A DNA stretch of 7,063 bases from Chloroflexota bacterium (lineage in GTDB: Bacteria > Chloroflexota > Anaerolineae > Aggregatilineales > Phototrophicaceae). This document shows positions 1-5,820 of this stretch, one piece after another (position 1 is the first letter of the stretch; every line of letters starts with the position of its first letter). The stretch is from contig QGUR01000247.1 in assembly GCA_003242205.1 (NCBI GenBank), positions 1 through 7,063 of the forward strand. The letters are read 5' to 3'. The position numbers and the translations under genes are program-made. Under the pieces are notes generated by a model. That model ran no database searches, was not told the origin of the DNA, and was given only the letters and a program-made list of their open reading frames with translations.

Positions 1-154
1 TCCAGATAGTCCATGACTTCCCTGGCCCGCTCAATGGGGCGCGGTGCGCCGCCTACCACACCGCCATTTACGACGATCCTGAGGTCATGCGTTACCTGCC
101 GGGCGGCGCACCGCGCCCCATTGAGCGGGCCAGGGAAGTCATGGACTATCTGGA
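1..154. repeat. Perfect 53-base inverted repeat at the window edge
   Basis: Bases 1-53 are the exact reverse complement of bases 102-154, with a 48-base spacer (54-101). Identity stops abruptly at 54/101. The right arm codes for the conserved early part of the GNAT protein (the residues after the DPEVMRYLPG segment), while the left arm read in the same frame gives no acetyltransferase-like sequence. An arm inside a gene, starting exactly at base 1, is what a fold-back read or palindromic contig-end error produces. A genuine cruciform or hairpin cannot be excluded from sequence alone. Bases 1-53 should not be treated as native sequence. Confidence 0.95.
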
Positions 155-524
155 GGCGTCGTGGCAGCAGTTCGATTTCGGCGGTTTCGCCTTATGCCTA
201 CGCGACGATGACCGGCTTATCGGACACATCGGGCTGCTAAAGATCTCGCGCGCCAACCCACCAACCGATGAGGTCGAATTGTTCTATGCAATTGCCCGTC
301 CTTTCTGGGGACGTGGTTATATAACCGAAGCAGCGCGCGCGGTCATTGACGACGGTTTCGGACGCCGGGGACTGGAACGTATCGTCGCCGTTGCCGTGCC
401 GGAAAATACAGCTTCCCGCCGCGTCATGGAGAAGCTTGGCATGACCTTCCTCGGCCTAACGCGCCGCTACTACGATACCGAACTGGCGTACTATGCTATT
501 GAGAAGAGTCAGTGGCAAGGATAA
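54..524 (+). CDS. GNAT-family N-acetyltransferase, 5' truncated
   Basis: Probable GNAT acetyltransferase of the RimJ/RimL-like (Acetyltransf_3) type, which transfers an acetyl group from acetyl-CoA to an amine; the substrate cannot be told. The frame is open from the window start, but native sequence begins only near base 54, with the family-typical segment YDDPEVMRYLPGG. The ATG at 87 is the Met inside this motif, not a real start, so roughly the first 10-25 residues are missing. Numbered from that Met, a beta strand IGHIGL lies at 45-50, the acetyl-CoA loop FWGRGYITEA at 73-82, and the NTASRRVMEKLGM helix, typical of the C-terminal half of the fold, at 107-119. It ends at TAA. It is plus-strand and about 100 bases upstream of the next gene, which seems to have its own promoter, so no operon link is evident. 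Confidence 0.85.
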   Translation, partial: YHTAIYDDPEVMRYLPGGAPRPIERAREVMDYLEASWQQFDFGGFALCLRDDDRLIGHIGLLKISRANPPTDEVELFYAIARPFWGRGYITEAARAVIDDGFGRRGLERIVAVAVPENTASRRVMEKLGMTFLGLTRRYYDTELAYYAIEKSQWQG

Positions 525-530
525 GATCTA

Positions 531-576
531 TCGACCCCGTGGTCATGCGCGCATATATCCCAAATTATGCTAAAAT
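531..576 (+). promoter_or_regulatory. Candidate promoter(s) for the AlbA_2 regulator gene
   Basis: An extended -10 element, TGC followed by TAAAAT, lies at 568-576 (five of six matches in the hexamer), with no good -35 at the expected spacing. A second option just upstream is TCGACC (531-536), 17 bases, TATATC (554-559). Either would start transcription about 40-60 bases before the ATG at 626. The core GCTAAAATGC resembles the GCTATAATGC of the rplS and lipoprotein promoters in this window. Confidence 0.4.
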
Positions 577-625
577 GCGCTAAACTTCGGGGGCGAACAA
601 GACGAAAACTGTGTAGTTATCACGG

Positions 626-1999
626 ATGATGTTAACCCCAGAATTTATTAAAGCGGGTCCGGGATCGCGACTGGCCTTCCTGGAAAAGCTCGATCCCATC
701 ACTCTTGCCGAGACGATGGTGGCGTTTGCCAACACCGAGGGCGGCACGATTGTTGTCGGCATGCGGGACGACGGCAAGCCCGCTGGCCGCATCGAGAACG
801 AAGCGCTTGATCGAGCCTTGAAGGAAGCGGACTCGAACTGTAACCCGCCGGTCGTCGTCGGCAGTTGGGAACCGTTGGAAACCGACGAAGGTACAGCCTA
901 TGCGCTTCGCGTGCCACGCAGCATCGAACTGCACGCGCTGAGCGATGGGCGCGTGCTGATTCGCGCCGGCGCGAGGAACCGTCCGCTTGGTGGGCAGGAA
1001 ATTCTCAAACTCGCAAGCGCCAAAAGCACGGGTGACTTCGAGTCAGAAGTCGTTGTCGGGGCGACGAAAGAAGATTTCAGCCGCAAAATGATCGACGAGT
1101 ATCTCGCCAAGCGGGCAGAGCGTACCAAGCGCCCCTATAACGGCAAAGTCGACGACCTGCTGCGCGAGATCGGTGCGATTGATGCCGAGGGCCGCCCCAC
1201 CGTCAGCGGCATCGTGCTCTTTAGCGAATACCCGCAGCACTGGCTGCCCCAGACCAGCGTGGTCTTTGCCAAGTTCGTCGGCAAGACGCCACGCGGTGAA
1301 AACGGCCTCGCTGGCTATTCCCGGCGCGAGGAACTGACTGGCCCGCTTCCCCGGCTGATCGAATCGGCGTGGAACCTGATCTGGAGCGAGATGGCCGTCA
1401 GCGCGGTCGTGAAAGGTCTGGAACGCGAGGAAACATACGAATATCCCGCCTTCGCGGTCCGCGAGGCGATCGTCAACGCCGTGTGCCACCGCGATTATCG
1501 TCTGAAGGGCCGCCGGATCGAAATCCGCATGTATTCCGACCGGCTGGAAGTGATTTCTCCGGGCGGTCTGCCGGGCTTCATCACCGTCGACAACATCATT
1601 GACGAGCACTTCAGCCGTAATCCGCGGATCGTTAACGGGCTGTTCCAGTGGGGATACATCGAGGAGCTTGGTCTGGGTATCGACCGTATGGTCGAGGTTA
1701 TGGAACAGGCCGGGCATCGCCCGCCGAGCTTCGATGCCCGCCCCTACAGCTTCGCCGTCACGCTCTACAACGAACGCGAGCGCCAGACTGCCCCGGACTG
1801 GGCACGCAATACCAATCACCGTCAGGCGCGCGCCCTGCAGTACATTCGCGACCATGGCTCCATCACCAACCGCGAGTATCGCTCGCTCATTCAGGGCGTT
1901 TCGGCGGAAACGTTGCGCCTCGACCTGGCCGATATGGTCGAACGCGGCATGTTGCTCAAAATCGGCTCCAAGAAGGGCACGTATTACATTCTTAAGTAG
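626..1999 (+). CDS. AlbA_2 / HATPase_c_4 / winged-helix protein (COG2865-type putative transcriptional regulator)
   Basis: A 457-residue soluble protein with the COG2865 architecture. Residues about 10-130 are an AlbA_2 (Schlafen-like) domain, seen as AFANTEGGTIVVGMRDDGKPAG (33-54). Residues about 270-375 match the C-terminal ATPase-like HATPase_c_4 region, with REAIVNAVCHRDY at 279-291, DRLEVISPGGLP at 305-316, RNP at 331-333 and EELGLGIDRM at 346-355. Residues about 398-457 look like a DeoR-like winged helix. Family members are annotated as predicted transcriptional regulators or RecG-like ATPases; the actual ligand and target are unknown. The acidic/lysine positions usual at the start of AlbA_2 (an ES..xEFK pattern) read GSRLAFL (13-19) here, so any Schlafen-type nuclease activity is doubtful. 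The start is fixed by an in-frame TAG at 614-616; ATG 626 or 629 are both possible, and the ribosome binding site is weak. The downstream histidine kinase follows in 39 bases. Confidence 0.85.
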   Translation: MMLTPEFIKAGPGSRLAFLEKLDPITLAETMVAFANTEGGTIVVGMRDDGKPAGRIENEALDRALKEADSNCNPPVVVGSWEPLETDEGTAYALRVPRSIELHALSDGRVLIRAGARNRPLGGQEILKLASAKSTGDFESEVVVGATKEDFSRKMIDEYLAKRAERTKRPYNGKVDDLLREIGAIDAEGRPTVSGIVLFSEYPQHWLPQTSVVFAKFVGKTPRGENGLAGYSRREELTGPLPRLIESAWNLIWSEMAVSAVVKGLEREETYEYPAFAVREAIVNAVCHRDYRLKGRRIEIRMYSDRLEVISPGGLPGFITVDNIIDEHFSRNPRIVNGLFQWGYIEELGLGIDRMVEVMEQAGHRPPSFDARPYSFAVTLYNERERQTAPDWARNTNHRQARALQYIRDHGSITNREYRSLIQGVSAETLRLDLADMVERGMLLKIGSKKGTYYILK

Positions 2000-2038
2000 C
2001 GCCAGGCTTCGGGACACGACAGAGACAGGGGCAATCCC

Positions 2039-3184
2039 TTGAGCTCCGGCAGCCTATTGATCGGGGTCGCAGCAGCCAGCGCATATGTTACGCTGTGGTG
2101 GTTCGTCTGGTTCCGCCAGCGAACGGCCCGCTGGTGGATGACGCTGGCGCTACTGGCATCAGCCCTTGCGGTTGTGCTGGCGCTGACCGCCCCGGACAGT
2201 TTCTATCCCGCGACACTGGCCGTCGCCGGTCTGCAAACACTCGGCGCAGTCGTTTTTGTCTATGCGAAACACCGCGCGACTCGAGGCACAGCGGCAGCGG
2301 CTACCGGTACGGAGGCTTCGCCGCCGCAGCCGGATATCGACACCCTCGCCGACAAACTCAAAACCGCTGAACTCAAGATCGAAACGCTGGAAGCCGTGAA
2401 GACAGATTTCGTGACCATCGCCGGGCACGAGCTGCAAACGCCGCTGGCCCAGTTACGCGGCGCGATCGATCTGCTTGACGCGCTGCATCAGGCGCAGGTG
2501 CTGGACGACTCGCAGGTGGCGGAATTGGTCACGACGCTACGCGCCGCCGAGGAACGCCTTGAAAGTCTGGTTGCGGACATGCTCGACGCCAGTCAGGTCG
2601 CGCTTGGCCAGTTTGAGTTGAAACTGGCGGAAACCACGATTGAAGCGGTGGTGCGAGAGGCCGTTGAACCGCTCACTGCCGGCATTCGACAGCGGCGCTT
2701 GAGCGTAGGCGTAGTTGACCTGCGAAACCTGCCGCCTATCATGGCGGATCAGGCGCGGCTGGCGCAGGCCGTCCGCAATGTCATCCTCAACGCAGTGAAG
2801 TTCACCCCGGATGGCGGCAAGGTAAAAATCAGCGCGCAGACAGCGACCGAGGCTAGCACATCCTCTCCGGTTCTCATCCTGAAGGTGGCTGATAGCGGTG
2901 TCGGCGTCGCCGCAACTGACCTTGAGCTTATCTTTCACCCCTTCTACCGGGCGCATAGCCCCGAGGTGCATTCCAGCGGCGCCGTTAAGTTTATGGGTGC
3001 AGGTCCCGGTTTCGGGCTGCATATCGCTAAAGGCATCGTTGAAGCGCACGGCGGCGCGATGTGGGCCGAAAGTGCCGGTTACGACCCGCAGACCTGCCCC
3101 GGAACCACCATCTATATCCGCCTGCCGCTTACAGAGCCGCGCGCTCAGGTAGCTTCTTCAAGCGATAGCTCGCCCGCCGTGTGA
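2039..3184 (+). CDS. Membrane-bound sensor histidine kinase
   Basis: A 381-residue transmitter kinase that should autophosphorylate and pass phosphate to a response regulator, none of which is encoded here. Three hydrophobic segments (about 5-25, 34-52 and 56-76) form a membrane domain with almost no extracytoplasmic loop. A short Ala/Thr/Pro linker and a helix at about 99-122 lead to the HisKA domain, with the H-box GHELQTP and the phosphoacceptor at H130. HATPase_c follows: N-box at 247-251 (NVILN, then AVKFTP), G1 box DSGVGV at 285-290, F-box IFHPF at 298-302, and G2 box GPGFGL at 322-327. The start is TTG at 2039, since no ATG or GTG is nearer after the preceding stop and AGGGG (2027-2031) lies 7 bases upstream. 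It is in the same frame as the upstream regulator and probably co-transcribed. The lack of a periplasmic sensor suggests it reads a membrane or intracellular signal. Its 3' end overlaps murI on the other strand. Confidence 0.9.
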   Translation: MSSGSLLIGVAAASAYVTLWWFVWFRQRTARWWMTLALLASALAVVLALTAPDSFYPATLAVAGLQTLGAVVFVYAKHRATRGTAAAATGTEASPPQPDIDTLADKLKTAELKIETLEAVKTDFVTIAGHELQTPLAQLRGAIDLLDALHQAQVLDDSQVAELVTTLRAAEERLESLVADMLDASQVALGQFELKLAETTIEAVVREAVEPLTAGIRQRRLSVGVVDLRNLPPIMADQARLAQAVRNVILNAVKFTPDGGKVKISAQTATEASTSSPVLILKVADSGVGVAATDLELIFHPFYRAHSPEVHSSGAVKFMGAGPGFGLHIAKGIVEAHGGAMWAESAGYDPQTCPGTTIYIRLPLTEPRAQVASSSDSSPAV

Positions 3185-3975
3185 GCGGACCAGCGCAGCG
3201 CAGTTACCGGCGCATCGATCAAAAGAAGGCGCTGAAGTGCCGCGCGGAAAGCGTCTCTCGATCCGGTTGTGTAGTAGACATCCGGCTCGCCCGACCTCAC
3301 GGCCTCAGCGCCGAGCAGGCGGCTTACCTGTCGTGCGACCGCCGGGCCGGGATCGACAAGGCGAACGTCTGGTCCGGCCACGCGCTGGATTGTTTCGGCC
3401 AGAAATGGAAAGTGAGTACAGGCGAGAACGATCTGGTCAGCTCCGGCAGCGACCAGCGGCTCGACATGGGCCCGAACCAGCCGTTCCGCTTCCGGCGTAT
3501 GAGGGTCGCCAGTTTCTGCCAGCGTTACCAGATCAGGCGCGACCCGTGTTATCACGCGTGTCTGGCCTGCATACAGCGCCAGCACGCGGCGAAACAGCGG
3601 CCCGCCCGCTGTCGCCTGCGTGGTCAGGACGCCAACGATATGGCTGGACGACTGCTCAACAGCCGGCTTGATAGCCGGTTCGATGCCGACAAAACGCCGT
3701 TCAGGCCAGGTCTGGCGCAGGCGATAGAGACTGGCAGCGCTGGCAGCATGACATGCCAGCACAACGATCGAAGCACCCTGCCCGTGCAGAAAACGCACCA
3801 TCGCATCGACATAGCCATGAAGCTCGTCGAGCGGGCGCGAACCATAGGGCAGATGGGCCTGATCAGCGATGTAAAGCGTGGGGATACCGGGCAATTGCCG
3901 GTGTATTTCGCGGAGAACCGAAAGCCCGCCGATGCCGGAGTCGAGCAGGCCGATTTTAGGCGCGGACGCGCTCAC
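3145..3975 (-). CDS. murI: Glutamate racemase, divergent first active-site motif
   Basis: Converts L-glutamate to D-glutamate, the precursor used by MurD in peptidoglycan synthesis; a cytoplasmic cofactor-independent two-cysteine enzyme. Numbered from the GTG at 3975 (276 residues), the signatures are IGLLDSGIGGLSVLREI at 8-24, PYGS at 43-46, first catalytic cysteine C75 in LACHAAS, FVGIEPAIKPA at 95-105, and second cysteine C186 in LACTHFPFL with H188. Length is normal. The family motif at the first cysteine is CNTAS; here it is CHAAS, so the substrate-contacting Asn and Thr are replaced by His and Ala, each a one-base change. GTG 3975 is preferred because GAGG (3982-3985) is 6 bases upstream; TTG at 3990 and 3987 are alternatives. 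It overlaps the preceding hydrolase gene by about 20 bases, which implies translational coupling in an rplS operon. Family assignment is firm; activity on glutamate is likely but not certain. Confidence 0.9.
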   Translation of the reverse strand: MSASAPKIGLLDSGIGGLSVLREIHRQLPGIPTLYIADQAHLPYGSRPLDELHGYVDAMVRFLHGQGASIVVLACHAASAASLYRLRQTWPERRFVGIEPAIKPAVEQSSSHIVGVLTTQATAGGPLFRRVLALYAGQTRVITRVAPDLVTLAETGDPHTPEAERLVRAHVEPLVAAGADQIVLACTHFPFLAETIQRVAGPDVRLVDPGPAVARQVSRLLGAEAVRSGEPDVYYTTGSRDAFRAALQRLLLIDAPVTALRWSAHTAGELSLEEAT

Positions 3976-4687
3976 GCGCGGCCTCAACAAATTCCCGGAA
4001 TAACCGCAGCATAGCCGCGTCGGTTTCGTACAAATCTTCGGGATGCCACTGAACCGTCAACACAAAGCGACGGTCGGGCATTTCGGTGGCCTCCACCAGC
4101 CCATCGGGCGAAGTCGCGGTGACGACTAGCGGCGGCGCGATCGTGCTCACGGCCTGATGGTGCAGGCTGTTTACAGCAACACGGGTCTCGCCAAGGATCG
4201 AAGCCAGACGGCTTCCCGGCTCAACCATGACCTCGTGCGCCGGCTGGTTTCGCGGCTGCCCGTCGCGAATATCATGAGGCAAAACCGGCCCATCGACCAG
4301 CGAAGGAATATCCTGGATAAGCGAACCGCCAAGCGCGACATTGATAACCTGATGTCCGCGGCAGATGCCAAACAGCGGCACATCATCTTCGACCGACCAG
4401 CGCGCCAGCGGCACTTCGATGTCATCGCGCGGGCGATCAACCTTCGTGGTCGGGTGCGGCTCCTCGCCATAGAAAGACGGATCGATATCGGGACCGCCCG
4501 GCAGCAACACGCCATCTAACCGCTCGTAGAGCGCGCGCAGGGCAGACTCTTCGAGGCCGGTTGGAATCAAAACGGGGAGGCCGCCAACCTCAGCAACCGC
4601 GCGTGAAATCGCAGTATACGCGCGGTTGTAGGTTAGCCCTCTCTCGTCGGTAACAGAGGCGGTTGTAATGCCAATAAGCGGCTGCAA
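3956..4687 (-). CDS. Class I glutamine amidotransferase-like hydrolase (peptidase C26, PuuD type)
   Basis: A 243-residue stand-alone member of the C26 family, which includes gamma-glutamyl-gamma-aminobutyrate hydrolase (PuuD) and gamma-glutamyl hydrolases that cleave gamma-glutamyl bonds. It opens with PLIGITT (3-9), has LLPGGPDIDPSFYG (61-74), the nucleophile elbow FGICRGHQVINVALGG (106-121, Cys109), NSLHHQAV (173-180) and QWHPED (213-218), giving a Cys109-His215-Glu217 triad. All catalytic residues are present. There is no signal peptide, so it is cytoplasmic. The start is TTG 4687, which yields the family-typical N terminus and lies one base after the rplS stop; a GAAGGA (4699-4704) inside the end of rplS is 11 bases upstream. 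No putrescine-pathway genes are nearby, so the name puuD is not justified. Its pairing with murI points to glutamate or gamma-glutamyl peptide metabolism, which is inference. Confidence 0.9.
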   Translation of the reverse strand: MQPLIGITTASVTDERGLTYNRAYTAISRAVAEVGGLPVLIPTGLEESALRALYERLDGVLLPGGPDIDPSFYGEEPHPTTKVDRPRDDIEVPLARWSVEDDVPLFGICRGHQVINVALGGSLIQDIPSLVDGPVLPHDIRDGQPRNQPAHEVMVEPGSRLASILGETRVAVNSLHHQAVSTIAPPLVVTATSPDGLVEATEMPDRRFVLTVQWHPEDLYETDAAMLRLFREFVEAARERVRA

Positions 4688-4688
4688 G

Positions 4689-5036
4689 CTAACGCTTTTC
4701 CTTCAGACGAGCTGCCTTGCCACGCAGATCGCGGAGATAGTACAACTGGGCACGGCGGACCTTAGCACGGCGCACCACTTCTATCTTTTCGATACGTGGG
4801 CTCTTCAGCAGGAAGGTACGCTCGACGCCAATGCCATGACTGGCGATACGACGCACGGTGAAGTTAGCTTCATTGCCGCCCCTGCGCAGCCGGATCACGA
4901 CGCCCTGAAAGACCTGAATACGTTCCTTATCGCCTTCGATGACGCGCAGGTGAACTTTTACGGTGTCGCCAGGCGCAATCTGCGGATGCCCCCGGTCTTC
5001 CGCGACCAGCGACTGCATAAGCTCGTTTGCATTCAC
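4689..5036 (-). CDS. rplS: 50S ribosomal protein L19
   Basis: Structural protein of the large subunit, located at the 30S-50S interface. From the GTG at 5036 the product is 115 residues, the usual L19 length. Family hallmarks are APGDTVKVHLRVIEGDKERIQ (a PGDTV-type opening near residues 21-25), FQGVVIRLRRGG at about 43-54, the segment SHGIGVERTFLLKSPRIE at about 66-83, and the basic C terminus VRRAKVRRAQLYYLR. GTG 5036 is chosen over the upstream TTG at 5054 because a strong GGAAGGA (5046-5052) sits 9 bases before it and overlaps the TTG-initiated coding region. It is the first gene of the rplS-hydrolase-murI operon. The usual rpsP/rimM/trmD neighbours are absent; a NUDIX gene lies upstream instead. 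It has its own promoter and a possible leader hairpin. Confidence 0.97.
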   Translation of the reverse strand: MNANELMQSLVAEDRGHPQIAPGDTVKVHLRVIEGDKERIQVFQGVVIRLRRGGNEANFTVRRIASHGIGVERTFLLKSPRIEKIEVVRRAKVRRAQLYYLRDLRGKAARLKEKR

Positions 5037-5045
5037 GGTTAGCTG

Positions 5046-5052
5046 TCCTTCC
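5046..5052 (-). promoter_or_regulatory. rplS ribosome binding site
   Basis: GGAAGGA on the minus strand lies 9 bases before the GTG at 5036 and decides that start over the TTG at 5054. It directly follows the T6 run of the leader hairpin. Confidence 0.75.
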
Positions 5053-5073
5053 AAAAAATACGCCTTGCGGCGT
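5053..5073 (-). promoter_or_regulatory. Terminator-like hairpin in the rplS leader
   Basis: On the minus strand, ACGCC-GCAA-GGCGT (5073-5060) forms a five-pair stem capped by a GNRA tetraloop, followed by AT and six T (5058-5053), immediately before the ribosome binding site. It lies between the promoter (5099-5128) and rplS, so it could act as an attenuator or as a structural element for L19 autoregulation. The stem is short for an efficient terminator. Function is inferred. Confidence 0.45.
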
Positions 5074-5098
5074 CTGGTTACTGGCGGAGTGAGCCGGC

Positions 5099-5128
5099 AT
5101 TATAGCATGAGCGAAGAACACGCGACAA
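5099..5128 (-). promoter_or_regulatory. rplS operon promoter
   Basis: On the minus strand, a perfect TATAAT (5104-5099) is preceded by TGC, making an extended -10. TTGTCG (5128-5123, four of six matches) lies 18 bases upstream as the -35. Transcription would begin near 5092, giving a leader of about 55 bases that contains the hairpin at 5060-5073. Confidence 0.75.
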
Positions 5129-5140
5129 GGGAAGAAATCA

Positions 5141-5183
5141 GGGTTGAGCGCGCGCCACAGCCCGGCAGCCGTGCGCTCAACCC
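5141..5183. repeat. 11-base perfect inverted repeat between NUDIX gene and rplS promoter
   Basis: GGGTTGAGCGC (5141-5151) pairs exactly with GCGCTCAACCC (5173-5183) around a 21-base loop. On the minus strand it lies 63 bases past the NUDIX stop and is followed by the loosely T-rich TGATTTCTTCCC, so it may end NUDIX transcription, possibly in a non-canonical or Rho-assisted way. The lack of a clean T run keeps it from being called an intrinsic terminator. Confidence 0.6.
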
Positions 5184-5197
5184 CGACCCCGCCACTT

Positions 5198-5242
5198 GCT
5201 GCGACAGGTCAATACACCGGCCTGTACAATCGCGTTCGCAGC
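5198..5242. repeat. Nested inverted repeats just after the NUDIX stop
   Basis: GCTGCGA (5198-5204) pairs with TCGCAGC (5236-5242), and the adjacent CAGG (5205-5208) pairs with CCTG (5221-5224), giving an 11-pair stem with an 11-base one-sided bulge (5225-5235). It starts three bases beyond the NUDIX stop codon on the minus strand. It is probably a 3' untranslated region structure; no T run follows. Confidence 0.45.
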
Positions 5243-5245
5243 GCT

Positions 5246-5776
5246 TCAGATGCCCATTCTTCGCGCCACCAGCAGCAGCGCCGCAATGCTCTTGCCGTCG
5301 ATGATCTCATTGCGCTCGATCATGTTTAGCGCCTCGGCCAGCGGCACCCGCTTGACTTCGAGGAACTCGTCATCATCCATGTCGAGGCGGGATTCCTGCA
5401 GATCAGTCGCGAGATACAGGTGGATAAACTCGGTCGTGTAGCCCGGCGCGACGTACAGACCACCGATGTGCTCGATTCGCCCCGGCTTATAGCCCGTCTC
5501 CTCCTGAAGCTCGCGCACCGCACAGGCCTCCGGGCCTTCGTCGGGATCGAGCGTACCAGCCGGTATCTCATGGAGAATCTGGTCGGCAGCGATACGGTAC
5601 TGGCGCACAAGCAGCACCTGTTGCTGATCATCCAACGCGACGACCGCGACCGCGCCCGGATGTCGTACCAGTTCGCGCTTGCTGTGCTTGCCATCTGGCA
5701 GTTCCACCTCATGCACGACCAGATTGACAACCCGCCCGTGATAGATCTCTTCGCTGCGAACAATTTTTTCTCGCAC
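5246..5776 (-). CDS. NUDIX hydrolase, probable ADP-ribose pyrophosphatase
   Basis: Cytoplasmic hydrolase expected to cleave ADP-ribose to AMP and ribose 5-phosphate with divalent metal. Numbered from GTG 5776 (176 residues), an N-terminal segment EEIYHGRVVNLVVHEVELPDG-like (9-29) and HPGAVAVVAL (39-48) are typical of this subfamily. EIPAG (70-74) leads into a complete Nudix box G-x5-E-x7-REL-x-EE-x-GY at 74-96 (metal-binding E92 and E93 in RELQEETGY). APGYTTE lies at 110-116 and IIDGKSIAAL at 158-167. GTG 5776 is preferred because GAGGAG (5783-5788) is 6 bases upstream; upstream ATG 5806 or GTG 5818 would add residues outside the family core, and GTG 5818 nearly abuts the T run of the preceding terminator. 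No clear promoter is seen, so it may depend on read-through or a weak promoter within 5780-5870. Confidence 0.9.
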   Translation of the reverse strand: MREKIVRSEEIYHGRVVNLVVHEVELPDGKHSKRELVRHPGAVAVVALDDQQQVLLVRQYRIAADQILHEIPAGTLDPDEGPEACAVRELQEETGYKPGRIEHIGGLYVAPGYTTEFIHLYLATDLQESRLDMDDDEFLEVKRVPLAEALNMIERNEIIDGKSIAALLLVARRMGI

Positions 5777-5782
5777 GCGTGT

Positions 5783-5788
5783 CTCCTC
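5783..5788 (-). promoter_or_regulatory. NUDIX gene ribosome binding site
   Basis: GAGGAG on the minus strand, 6 bases before GTG 5776. It is the strongest such site near any of the possible starts and supports the shorter protein. Confidence 0.65.
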
Positions 5789-5820
5789 GAATCGCTCACC
5801 TGCCATAAGCCGGCCCACAC

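Noticed and set aside
13..240. Short plus-strand open frame from ATG 13
   Set aside because: It begins inside the inverted-repeat copy and runs in a different frame across the real GNAT sequence; its composition is Arg/Ser/Pro-rich like a shadow frame.
1043..2017. Long minus-strand open frame of 324 codons opposite the AlbA_2 gene
   Set aside because: It lies antisense to a gene with clear domain motifs and shows no recognisable motif itself; long antisense frames are common in GC-rich coding DNA.
3152..3163. Small GCTT-CTTC-AAGC hairpin in the kinase/murI 3' overlap as a possible bidirectional terminator
   Set aside because: Only four base pairs and no T run on either strand.
626..3184. 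AlbA_2 (Schlafen-like) protein plus kinase as an anti-phage defence module
   Set aside because: No other defence genes, mobile elements or phage features are present, the nuclease-type residues of AlbA_2 are absent, and COG2865 proteins are widespread chromosomal regulators.
3181..4014. Plus-strand open frame of 277 codons opposite murI
   Set aside because: Antisense to the full set of glutamate racemase motifs, no family features, and no ribosome binding site.
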